DNA of 64,000 bases, from contig CM060203.1 of assembly GCA_030562195.1 (NCBI GenBank), positions 5,036,208-5,100,207 of the forward strand, in the 5' to 3' direction. Below are positions 15,101-28,100 of the stretch, piece by piece (within the stretch, counting starts at the first letter, position 1; every line of letters starts with the position of its first letter). This stretch comes from Nipponacmea schrenckii. Its lineage: Eukaryota; Mollusca; Gastropoda; Lottiidae. Below the pieces are notes generated by a model. The model did not search any database. It worked only from the letters and a program-made list of their open reading frames with translations, and had not been told where the DNA came from. A program made the position numbers and the translations under genes.

Positions 15101-18100
15101 TAACTTTATTTCCTTGACTAAGTCATCAAGTTTGGTTTAAACTTCAAAATTAGCCAATGTAACCAATGTAAACTAAATGATTTCCATTTTATCATGTTTT
15201 TTCAAGTTGAAAGATATCTAATGTTTTGACTCAATGTTAATCAGTTGTTTAGGAACATAGATTTTTGCTGGCCTCCATTTAACAATATGGTGGTTATAGG
15301 TCCTAATCTTGATCAGCATGAAAATGTCCGGTTTACCTTGAATTCATTGGATCAGACTGTAAATAGGAATAGGTAAACCAGTAAAGATCAATGTAGGAAA
15401 GAGATCTGATCAAGTAAAAAGCAGTAAATAAGATGGACCTTTATTTAAGGACTGCATGTAAAATATGGTTTCTTCTTACCTTCATCAAAGTAATTGCTAA
15501 TAAATTATTGTTAAATCTAGAGCTATTCTAGAATTAATAAATCAAATTCTTGAAAAAAGATGAAAGAAGTCAATTAACCCCGAAAGGCCATCTATCTTTT
15601 ATTTTCAATCTTAACTAAGCAAACTGTGAAAGTGTACAAAAAATCCAGGAATCTTTAATGCTGCAGTTCAAATGAGTGAAAAATATATATTTGATATTTG
15701 ATGATGCTAGAAGGTTAAAATCAGCTGACCTTGAAAGAAGCTTGTTACCTTGCTATAATGAGCTCAGCTGTTAATAAGTTTAAACCAATAAACAAAGATC
15801 ATCTGACAAACATTGCTTTGCTTTCAGGCAGTCCATCAAGTGTAAAAGACCAGTCTCCAGGAATCTGACAAGATCTACCGGTTCCTAATCAATAGTTTTC
15901 AATCTCGAAGGTTAAATTAGTATTTATCTTCAACCAGCTGTTCTATTGCGGATGTAATCCAGGAAATCAGGAAATCAGATTAGAGTATGTGTGTGGGATT
16001 GAAAGCTGTTGATCCTGTTCATATCCTCACAGACAAATAGTTTGAGTAACCTCGAATACATCTACGCTCCAGATAATCTATGATATGGAATAACATAACA
16101 GAAATATGAGGCTTTATCGACATCTTCTCCATATTGACAACTTATTCTAATGCTGAAGTATTTGTAATAGAGGATGTCCCATCTATAAACAGGCTTTAAA
16201 ATGTAATTTCATGATACACAATAAAACACAAAAATAAAACTTTAGAATAATATTCTTTAGAATCTGTGTTATACCAATCAAGTGTTATCCTAACAACGAA
16301 AATATTGTAGAATAATATTCTGTTGCTGACAAGTTGACAGCCTAAAGCTGTCTATAATTGGCCAATCTAAAATTCTAACTAACTGCTATAACCGATAAAT
16401 ATGCAAATTTAAAAGAGTCTTTTTTTTTTCAAAAACAAGTTAGTTGATTACTGAAACAGTAAAAAATTTCCTGCACATGAATAAGTTATTGATCAATTTT
16501 GTTTAAATAATTTAACTGAGTTAAAGGGATACATTATGTTCAGCTCAGTTTGCTGTGGGTTAGTATTGTTGTAATTTGCTAAAGAAATCGGTTTTAAACA
16601 TTAGATAAGAAAAATGTGAATGTCAAAATCAGTGCTCTAAGCTTATAAACCAAGCCATTATGAAAACCTAACAACTGAAATTAATGTTTCAAAGTCTTTC
16701 CACAGATCTGATAAAATTGTTCTCTTTCTGATCTTAATGAAAGAGAAAAATCTTAAAATCATAAATAATCAAGAAAATGCTCTTGTCTAGGTTGACGATC
16801 AAACCTATCTGTCAATGGGTTGACGCTTAAACCTATCTGTCAATGGGTTGAAGATCAAACCTATCTGTCAATGGGTTGAAGATCAAACCTATCTAACAAT
16901 GTGTTTAGATCAAACCTATCTGCCAATGGGTTGAAGATCAAACCTATCTAACAATGTGTTAAGATCAAACCTATCTGCCAATGGATTGAAGATCAAACCT
17001 ATCTGTCAATGTGTTTAGATCAAACCTATCTGTCAATGGGTTGAAGATCAAACCTATCTAACAATGTGTTAAGATCAAACCTATCTGCCAATGGATTGAA
17101 GATCAAACCTATCTGTCAATGTGTTTAGATCAAACCTATCTGTCAATGGGTTGAAGATCAAACCTATCTGTCAATGGGTTGAAAATCAAACCTATCTGTC
17201 AATGGGTTGAAGATCAAACCTATCTGTCAATGTGTTGAAATCATCAAGAAGCTCACTGAGAATAAGTTTCACATTATTGTCACCATTAGGGCAAAGAAGA
17301 AATTAAATCCACTTTTTACTGGGGGCTAAAACTAATACAAATTCTTCCAATCAGGTAGACATATCTATTATTAATTTTTTGATTAATCAATTAACAAACT
17401 GTCAATAAATGGCTAGCCACTTTAAGCCTCCAGAAGAAAGAAAAAAACAGAATTTGAAGCCATCCATTAAATATGACTGTTACAGAGAGACAATTACCTT
17501 AGGGTAGAAAGACCAGTTAAATTGTTTTGAATTTCTTCTTTCACTTCTTTCATCACAAAATTGCATTAAATTTTGATTTTAAAAAGTGATTTAATGAAAT
17601 CAGTTCATAAAGCAATAAAATCAGATCATTTTATCATTGAACATGTAAAATGTTGTACATGTAAAATGTGATCATGACAGCTTTAAGTTTTTATGATTTC
17701 TATTATTATTTTAATCGTGAATGGAAACCACCTTTCTATGTATATAATCTAGTTTGATCTATACAGCATAAAAACATTTAACACCATTTGCATCACTGCA
17801 AATTAACTCAAGGTTCCATAAAAATCTCTTTCTACTACTGCGATGGAATAAAGGCATTGAATTGGAAAAGATGAAAAATACTGTACAATAAAATGGAATT
17901 AAGGAAATATACTGGCACACGATTCAATTACAAGGGAAAAATCAATTATTTTCTGCTTAATATTTTATCTGGATTAATGGCCTGCCACTGTGTTAAGGAG
18001 ATAGAGACAGCCTACAGGGTTTCATGTTACATTATAAACCATGGGATGAAGAAAAATAGTTGATTTTTGTCCCCAATGATTTTCCATTAGATTTAAATTG

Positions 18101-21100
18101 ATTAGTAGTCTTCTATAGTACCGGTAACACCTTCAAGGTTATTGGTAGTATTTAAATAATATAAATAATTTACTTTCAATTTTTCACTTCACTTATCGTC
18201 CATCTTGACTATTTCAAATCATGTTTTTGTACAATACCCTAAAGGATGGATTTTTATATGTTACTGAAAGTTAAAACTAGCACACGGACAACAACAGATG
18301 ATAGATTTATCCTATATAATAAAGATAGTAGATTCTCTGAAATGGATGCCAAGCTAACAAACCAAGTTCTCTCAGATAGTGGGTTTATTACAGGTGGAGG
18401 TGGATGACTAGTTAACATTCTTACCAGCTGATATCAAGGACAAGGTAGTTTTTTGGTAGTCGTTGGTAGTGGATTAGGATCAATTGGATGGTTTGGTAAC
18501 TTGTTTTGGTGGTTTGAGAAATTGTACGATATGGTTGGTTCAACTGTCATTGTGTGTGAAACTTGGCCCCGTGTGGTGGAGCGAGAGTAACTCGGTCTTC
18601 CAAAGCTCATTATGTTCACGGGAGTTCTTGTTAGTTGTTGTTGGTTTGGTTTCGTTAGGTTATCTCTTCTCGGTTTATTACACAGAATGAGTTAATTTTA
18701 TACCTCCCCTGTTTGTGTTGGAGTCTAAAAGGGGATTTAAGTATAGCCAGGTTTGTTCAAGAATCACAATCAAAATGCCAGAAATTTCAAACTTAGGTTC
18801 AAGAGATGAACATGAACTACTAAAGCAGTTTAAAGATGATTGTCATGATCATTTCAGGTGAGAATTTTATATTTCTTGGAGGTTGACTCAAGGGTCACAG
18901 TTGTGTGTAAAGAAGTCATAATTTTGGAAGAAAATTGAGTAAGACTAACATTGTCGTTTATAAAAGGAAAACCACTAATATAGAAGAAGATTAATAGAAT
19001 GTTGCTGTATGAAATAGAAAGTTTAATGAGGTCTGAAATCACCATATTACACAGGTCACTGGATTCAGACCACAAATACTTAGATGTTTATTTTAGTATA
19101 ACCACATATTATAAATTGAAATAACAGAGATTTAAAGACCTGAACTTCTCTGACCTGAAAGTCTAGGGCATGGGTCAAGATAATATTTTCAGCCCAATTT
19201 CCAATGCAAGTCAGAGCAGGTGACAGGTATCTAGTTGTTTGGATGGGACAGTAAACTGCCGCCTGTGTACTTCAGGTATTGCTTGTTAAATCCCTCAGTT
19301 GATAAGTAATATTTAAGAAGATAGCAATAATGTATGAATAGAAACAATAAACATCTGTGAGTATAAAAATGACAAGACACCTGAATCCTATTTCATCCAA
19401 TACTAACGACTACCGCACCGACATGAATGTCAAGTATGACATTTCTATGTTAAGTTAATCAGAATTCTTTGGAATTCCAGAATTTTGCCTGAAAGAAAAA
19501 AGACCTCCTCCACACCTTCAAGTTACCTTTGACATTTTAGTAGAAAAAGGGTTCAATGAAAATAGACAGTGAACTAATTGGCTTCCCAAACTGATTCAAA
19601 TATATAAGTGATATTTATAATTTCTATGGAAATCTAATCTAAAGGGATTCAATAACATCCTTTCATCTATAGTGTGCTCATGAAACAAGAACGAAAACTG
19701 TTTTATAATTTCCCCAAGGTAAATGATGATGACAGTACAAGCAGACGCCATATTATTACTAGTATGATATATAATGGGGAATATATTCCGAATAATTCAC
19801 AATAACTACAAACAACAGTGGTTGATAATTTTCAAGGATCAGATAGATAGATCACCCATTGCAAGTGCAAGAATGGGTCCAATAATCCACTTTTTTGATT
19901 TCTAAAAAAAAGGCAAAGGTGATAATCTTCTTATGGGCAATAAATAATAAGCATAAATTTTATTGAAATATCGTCATGGGGAATTTGAGGCGGTCGCTTA
20001 CAACGAGCGGTCGCAGAATGGGCGTGAAGGACTTTTACTGTATAACAAAACAGAAGGTTTCCATGATACAAAAGCAAAGTCTTCAACAAACAATTCTCCC
20101 ACATTGAGAATAAAAGCTAAACAATTTTTGCATTTGAAAGTCATTGAAAGCTCATAAACACATAATACCTCAGACTCAAACTGAAATCCTGCTGTCTAGC
20201 TGTCTAGAATTGATCAAACTTAAATAAGGTAAAACCTTGAATTGTTTGAGAGGCATTTAGTGATGATCATAAACAATAATACACTTCTATGGATAACAAT
20301 CACTTTTAATATAACAATTTTAAGACGTTTCGAACAGATTTCACTGATCGTTGTTAGGTAATACCTTGTAGTGTGCAATGACAGAAATTTTGTCAGGATA
20401 GTGACATTAGCCTAGTCTTATCCCAACTGCTTGTACTACATGGAACCTTGGTATGACTTTAGGATTTATTCAATATTTTCAAACTCTCCCATTTTTTGAA
20501 ATCCTATGTGATTGATTGGAAGTTTTCTATCCCACTTCTATATTCTCCCATGCAATCAATCTGATTAAATTTCTCTCCTATATGACCTTATTTTATCAAT
20601 CTGGGTCAATCTCTACAGCCTGTGATATTCTACCAGATATTCTGATTAAAGCATTCCCAGCAGTAATTTACCATAAATTGGAAACTTGGCAATATGAGGC
20701 AGTAGGAATTAATTCAATCTGTTTGTGACAGCTCAATACTATCTATCATATATCAAACATTTAACTTTCTAATTATCCTGCCTCACTACTCGTTTACCTT
20801 CTAACAGCGTTTTACCAATGAATATATTATTTGCTTTGCTCCAAGACAAAATTGGAATAAAATATGGTATGCCTTTCGTGTTGAATTAGGTCTTGAATAT
20901 AGCCAATGTTCTCCACATACACCTTTCATGTCATTTATTTTACACATACTGCTAAAATTCAGAGAAATAGTTGATATTGTGGTGGAATAGAATAGACTAT
21001 CCGGTTAGAAATATCAATGTAATGACAGTAAAGAGCTTTATATTCTAAACAAGCCTGTCAAAACCAATTTTCAATGTTTTGTCATCGTAATTACCATCTC

Positions 21101-22156
21101 CACTGGGCTTTATAATATCAAGTCTGATATCATTATATACTGTACATTATATTAACTTAGAACTTACATAAATAATATATTATGCTATGATAAAGAGCAA
21201 CAAATTACAAATGTACAATACAGTCAGTCAGAAAGTACATTCAATAGCAGGTAAATTTGTCACAGTAAAATAGACATAAGGTAAATTTGTCACAGTAATT
21301 TAGTCATAAGGTAAATTTGTCACAGTAAAATAGTCATATGGTAAATTTGTCACAGTAAAATAGTCATAAGGTAAATTTGTCACAGTAAAATAGACATAAG
21401 GTAAATTTGTCACAGTAATTTAGTCATAAGGTAAATTTGTCACAGTAAAATAGTCATATGGTAAATTTGTCACAGTAAAATAGTCATATGGTAAATTTGT
21501 CACAGTAAAATAGTCATATGGTAAATTTGTCACAGTAAAATAGTCATATGGTAAATTTGTCACAGTAAAATAGTCATAAGGTAAATTTGTCATAGTAAAA
21601 TAGTCATAAGGTAAATTTGTCATAGTAAAATAGTCATATGGTAAATTTGTCACAGTAAAATAGTCATATGGTAAATTTGTCGCAGTAAAATAGTCATAAG
21701 GTAAATTTGTCACAGTAAAATAGTCATAAGGTAAATTTGTCGCAGTAAAATAGTCATAAGGTAAATTTGATACAGTAAAATAGTCATAAGGTAAATTTGT
21801 CACAGTAAAATAGTCATAAGGTAAATTTGTCGCAGTATAATAGCGGTCCGTCTTTTTACTCAAATCCGCTCAAATCACACTCAAATCCACTCAAATCCAC
21901 TCAAATCACACTCAAATCACACTCAAATCTACTCAAATCGCAATACGTTCATTGCTGGGAGTCAAGCTCAAGATCATAAACACAATTTTAAAAACATAAA
22001 AACGTGTTTCATGAATTTAAAGGTTCAGCAATATGAAAGAACGCACAATATAATCTTTAATTTTTATTCAAGTGACATCAACAAGAAAATTAAAAATAAT
22101 ATACAGTAAATGATGATCATAATAATAATAATGATAATGATAATAATACATTATCC

Positions 22157-22196
<40 letters not shown>

Positions 22197-25100
22197 GTAA
22201 TAATAATAAATGTAATAATAAATATAATAATAACAGTAATATTAATGAAAACGATACTTTAAAGATTGATAACAAAGATACATAGCCATTTATCGTGCTC
22301 TTTCAGATTTAGATCTCTTTCTTTGGAAAGGTTTTTTTGCAAGGCTTTTGATAGAATTTGGAATTGACAATATACCGTTGGTAGAACAAATATTTTTAGG
22401 CTGATGTAATTTACTTTTTTTTGCATTAAGGAAGTCTTGGAAAATGATATTTTTTTGTTCTGCTGATTTTAAATGCCATGTGGATACAGATGTTTTGTAA
22501 TGGACAGAATTCTTACTTAGTTTAAAGTTTCCATTGCCATACAGTGACCTTTTCATATCTAGAAATTGTAACTCGGTGACTTTATATATTTTTTCAATGA
22601 GTTCAGAAGGATTTCTGGGCTTCCAGTCTATGGCTAATTTCAATACATGATTCATAGATTCAGCGTTATTATTTGTCCACATTTCATTTTCAATTACGAA
22701 TACAAAGTTTTTAATTTGAAATTTAACATGCTTGTTAAAATATGATAAAAATTGGTCACTTTTCACATTATCTGTTATGTCTTCTGAAATTGTCTCAAAA
22801 GCAAAAGAGTCTTCTGCATGAACAAGTCCACTGTCACCGAATATCTTGTCAATTATAATTTTTCTCTCGTGTTTTTTCGTTGGAACCACATTGGTCAAAT
22901 AGTGACTGATATTTTCTTTCAGATGTCTACTGCAAAGTCTACGTTTAGCACCAGGAAATGAATGTTCAATAGCTTTAGTGAGGGCTTGTTCCTTGTCAGT
23001 ACCAAAAACCAATGAAGGGGAAATGCGGCAGTCTATACTAGAAATTGTATTTTCAAACTGTCCAGAAATATGATCAAAAAATTTCCTGTAAGTGGTATAA
23101 GTTGCATCTTTGTGTAAAAAAACAGGCCCAAGAAATATAGGGTTACTTCCAGATTCTTTGCGTATAATTCTATTGTTTTTATATACAATTGATGTGACAT
23201 AAAAATTACTCAAATTAAAAGTTCTGTCCACACCAAGTACAACGTTTTCATGCAATATTGCATGTTTTATATCTATCATCTGCTCGCTTGTATAACATAT
23301 AATGGATGGAATTTTATTCTTGGAATACACAACCTCTTGCACAAAGGGATGATCAGTTACCATAGAGAAAATGTTCAAAATGTCATCAGCAAGATTCGTT
23401 GATGTTGTTGTTTTCTGACGTTTAGATTCACGATATTTATAGTTTCTGATTTGTTTATTATCACGGGGTGCTAGTATAGATTCATTTTGTAAACATTCTT
23501 GATAAATTTCATTAGGACGTTTCCTTGTATTCAAATGTTCTTTAATTTGGTTAAATACTACAGGGTTAGTTCTTACATTGTCAGAATTGTCTAACGGAAA
23601 GGTTCCTAAATATTCATATATGGCATTTTTGAACTCGTGGCCTTTAGAGGTTATCCATGTCACTCGTTTCTTGTAGGTGTTGTCTCGTTTCAGCACTGCA
23701 TAATATCTATGTACAGTTATTATATCATTTTCGCTTGGTTGTGGTTCTAATGGATTCCATATAATTTTCTTTTGTAGGCGCGATTTAAAACAATATTGAC
23801 CTTCGCGAAACATAACTTGACGAAAATTAAGAGATTTAACATGAACAGACTTAACTGACATTGCCTTTGTACCATCCCAAATACCACAATTATCCCAGAA
23901 TTTCGAATTACCTGCCTGTTTCAAGTTCACAGAATTGTCAACAGTGAAATATACATTATTTTTCGGTTCAAGAGGAGGAGAAGTCACAACATTCTTTGGA
24001 TTCAATAATGCCGCGTAGATGTCAGATAATTGTAACCATTTATTTCCATTACTTGTTCCACTGGATTTACTTGACGAAGATAATGGGCTGATTGGTAAGT
24101 TCGGTTGTGGGGGTGTGTAGTTTGGTGTGGATTGAGCTATGGGAGAGAGGTTAGTAACAGGCGGTGATGATCTGGATGGTGAGGTAGGCGGTGATGAATT
24201 GGCTGGTGAAGTAGGCGGTGAAGAATTGGCTAGTGAAGTAGGCGGTGATGATCTGGATGGTGAGGTAGGCAGTGATGAATTGGCTGGTGAAGTAGGTGAG
24301 GATGATCTGGATGGTGAAGTAGGCAGGGATGAATTGGGTGGGGAACAGAAGTCTGCTGTCGGTAATAGTGGCCATTCATCATCTGCGAGGCCAGGAAGGT
24401 TGGTTTTATATAACGTAGGTAGGTAATCTTCATAGTCAGCATCCATACGAATAATTGGTACAAAGTGGTTAGGAGTCCATATACCTTTTTCTCTTTTGGT
24501 AGTCGATGTGTGAGTCCACATTATTGTCACTGGATTATCGGAATTGATGGAATCTGCGGGAGAAACTGTTGTGTTGAGCAATGTGTAGGCCTTATCTTTC
24601 TTCCCATTTATTGGTGGATAGATGACTTGAATTGGTCTTGAACATACAGTGGATAGCGCTAAGATAGTCCAGTGTGAGGAATAATTACCAGGAGTGGCAC
24701 AGTCTATAAGGGACTCTTCATACAATGGCGACACAAGTTGAATATCGGAGGCATTTGGTATATTGACGTACTTCGACTTATTCAACGCCATCTCTATACA
24801 AGTTCTAAGGCGCAGTTCACATGTAAGCCTATTGTCACCAATTAGTGCTATCGAAACGGAGCTGAAGAGGCAATTTCCGTCGGATTCGGAACATAAAGGA
24901 ACACCCAAATGGGAAAGATTAAATCTTCCTAATATGTCAACAGATGGCTGATGAGGTGATGGTTTTATGATATCAGAACGGATTCGAAATAATAGTTCTG
25001 GAACAACCAATTGTTCACGTCGAGCGACAAATGAAAGATTTCCATTCTCTGTAGCCTAAAAAGAAAATTCAGAACATGTTGTAACGTCTCTATTGACACA

Positions 25101-28100
25101 TTAAAAAAATGGGTACAGTACAGGGTTACCATTGTTATATTTTGTACATGTAATAGCATGCATATTATACGTATGTCCTGAAAATTTCAAGTCCGTTATC
25201 GTTTTTTCTGGCCCACCCGATATAATACATAATAAATCATATTGCATGTGTTAAAAATTCATAATCATCGATGCCAATATTCTTAGTTTATATTTATACT
25301 ATTATTATTACTATTAGTGATACAATCCTCTAGTATGAAAAAGAATTTTGAGAGTACGTGTTAATCTTTAACACCTTCTGTCACGGTAGTGTATTGTGGT
25401 TTACGAGATAATTGGTGTAGAAGGTGATTATGGCTGAGAATTCGTCACTTTGTTTGTGAACTGTCACAGTATAATGTATATTACATTATAAAATGTGCTA
25501 GATCTCCTAATTATTAAATTCTATCTTTGAACGTGTGTGAAAATATTAGATAAAGCGCTTACTGAGATAAAAGAAAAATTCACATGGTTCTAGAGAGAGA
25601 GCACACACAGCTAAGTATATATAGGGAAAAAAGTACCAATGCAGATTGTAGACCAATCCCTCGACAAAATACCTCAAATTACAACTTACCATGATGATCC
25701 TTTTTGTTGCTTCGTCAAAGTTATATGGCACTGAGGAACGTAAAAAACAGGAAAAGCAAGTAAATTCAACTGATGGTTTAAGGCGAAAAAAATTAAAATC
25801 TTGCACTGATAAATTTTCACAGTCCCAATGGTATTTCACTTGGCATAAATGACAACAAAGGCTGTTAGACGAGTCACATTTCGTAAGGCATGCTCCACAA
25901 TTGCGGTTAACGTGTCGTCGCGTTCGAGTAGCCATTTTCTATATGTAAGAGTTTTAGCACTTTCAAATAATATTAGGAATCTGGAATTGGGAGTTTTCAC
26001 CTATCTATATAGCAAGGCCAGTGTGATTTTTGCAGAGTGAAGACAATTATTGAGCAGCAATTTCCATTATTAAAACTGTGAAGGAGTATTTAGACAACAT
26101 TTGCTCAAATCACCGCTCCTTTAATCTTGAACAGGAAGTGTGAAAATGTTGTGAAAAGAATTATAAGATTATCAAAGAAAATGAATAGAAGCCCCACTAA
26201 ACTTGTTTATATAAAACAACAGTTGATTAATTACAATCATTTTTCTTCATATGACTTCATATTTAAACCCATAACACAAAATAATTCATTTTCAGTGTGA
26301 TTTGAGTGTGATTTGAGTGGATTTGAGTTAATTTGAGTGTGATTTGAGTGGATTTGAGTAAAAAGACGGACCCGTAAAATAGTCATAGTTAGTGAAGCTT
26401 AACTTTGAACTGTTCTTAATACTATCTTTAATAGAGGCAGTCTGTTTTTATTTGTAGGTCAAAATCTAGCCATAAAATTTGTCGCAGTAAAATAGTCATA
26501 AGGTAAATTTGTCGCAGTAAAATAGTCATAAGGTAAATTAGTTACAGTAAATTGGTCAACTAACTGTCACACAATTCAACCTGAATGTGTAGCAGAATCA
26601 TTGAAATAAAAACTCAAGAATGTGTTTTCTCCAATGACAAGAATGTAAAACTGTAAACATGTAAAACCTGTTGACTGACAACAGCTGGGTTAAGACTTAA
26701 GAGCATATTAATCAGTTGTTATATTTTCTTTTATTATATTATACACTGTATACAATGTATAACTAAGTATACAGTTTGACAATATTTTTTAATCCAGAGC
26801 ACATAAACAGTTGACATGTATCAACAGCAAATAAAAATTGAACAATATTTATCACTTCCAGAAAGTGGTGCAACTGCCTTGGTTCTGTAGGCTGTAGTGT
26901 CATGTTCTGACAACCAATTACTAATAACCAACAGACAAGGAGTCACTTCATGAAGGGGACCCCAGTACAGAAAAGGGATACATATCTTAAAAAGGTTTGG
27001 AAACTAGCAGAAGACATCCTCAGTTTGATATTATTCCTACCTGAAATTCTGCTTCCTCTTCAGATAACATTAAAGGTTCTCTTTCAGGTTCCATTAAGGC
27101 GGCCATCTTGATTTTGTTAGCAGACTACAATTCACATCAAACTTACAACATTTAAATAACATTTCTTTTACACCTAGCCATTACATAATTTACTCTAAAG
27201 TACTTGAATGAATAAATAAATTATAAAATACCTGTAGGCCTATAGTAGGCTACTATTTATAACTGTATTGTATATATTACTTTTTTAATACAAGCTGTTA
27301 CCATCATAACATTGAATATAAAGACCTATTCACTGTTTATTTTCACATGTATTGCTAATGAGTATCAACACTTTAAATTTTCAATTAGTATCCAACATGT
27401 TACATGTGCTTACTTTGAAGAATTATCAAATATCCAATCTTGAAGTCAGACTAATTATAGCTAAACTAAACAGAAACTAAAATACATCCCCTCAACAAAT
27501 TATCTTCACATATTTCAAGTTCACCACAATAGTTAAGTTTAAAATTTATCCTAAAATAAAGTATAAAATCATCTCTATTCATATTTTCAAATCTATTGTT
27601 TTTAAAGATATGTTAGTATAAATCTGCTAAAAATAAACATATTGCTATAAATATAATTTTTTTTAAAAAGGTTGGTTTGATTGCCTACTGCAACCCACAA
27701 TGTATCACTTAAATTAAATATCTTTAGTGCAATTGATAGATACTGAAAAATAAAATTTAATTTGTAGGATATAATTAAACTATGTTTATAGGATTAACTT
27801 AGATTGTCACAGTGAGTGTCATTTAGGTGTCAGAATGACATGTCAAACCATTGACATTGAATCATTAAACTTGATAGTTAGTGAAGCATAACTTTGAACT
27901 GTTCTTAATACTATCTTTAATAGAGGCAGTCTGTTTTTATTTGTAGGTCAAAATCTAGCCAAATGGAAAATTATAGACTAAATGTATCTAGGTCTATTAA
28001 TATCCTGCTATGTATGTTTATCATATGTTCATTAGAGGATTAATCTGCAACTGTAGAACATGACAAGCACAAAAAAACTAAGAAAGAAACAACTATATTT

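Larger units (their letters stand above)
21844..26373 (-). mobile_element. Complete MULE-type DNA transposon with PHD-OTU-transposase gene
   Basis: A 4.53 kb element bounded by terminal inverted repeats (21844-21940 and 26294-26373), flanked by a 9-bp duplication, and inserted in a 30-bp satellite array. It carries one two-exon gene on the minus strand (22290-25935) with an unbroken frame, an AATAAA on the minus strand at 22063-22068, and an ATAATA-rich microsatellite at 22101-22240 between gene and left end. The intact frame, clear ends and near-perfect duplication suggest a recent insertion. No second copy is seen in the window. Confidence 0.9.

Noticed and set aside
21251..21843. CRISPR-like array of 30-bp repeats
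   Set aside because: Units are contiguous without unique spacers, in a eukaryotic intron; a plain satellite.
21420..21863. 147-codon open frame with YDYFT repeats
   Set aside because: Produced by the 30-bp satellite.
24139..24426. Plus-strand acidic repetitive open frame
   Set aside because: Shadow of the Ser/Pro/Thr repeat linker in the minus-strand transposase gene.
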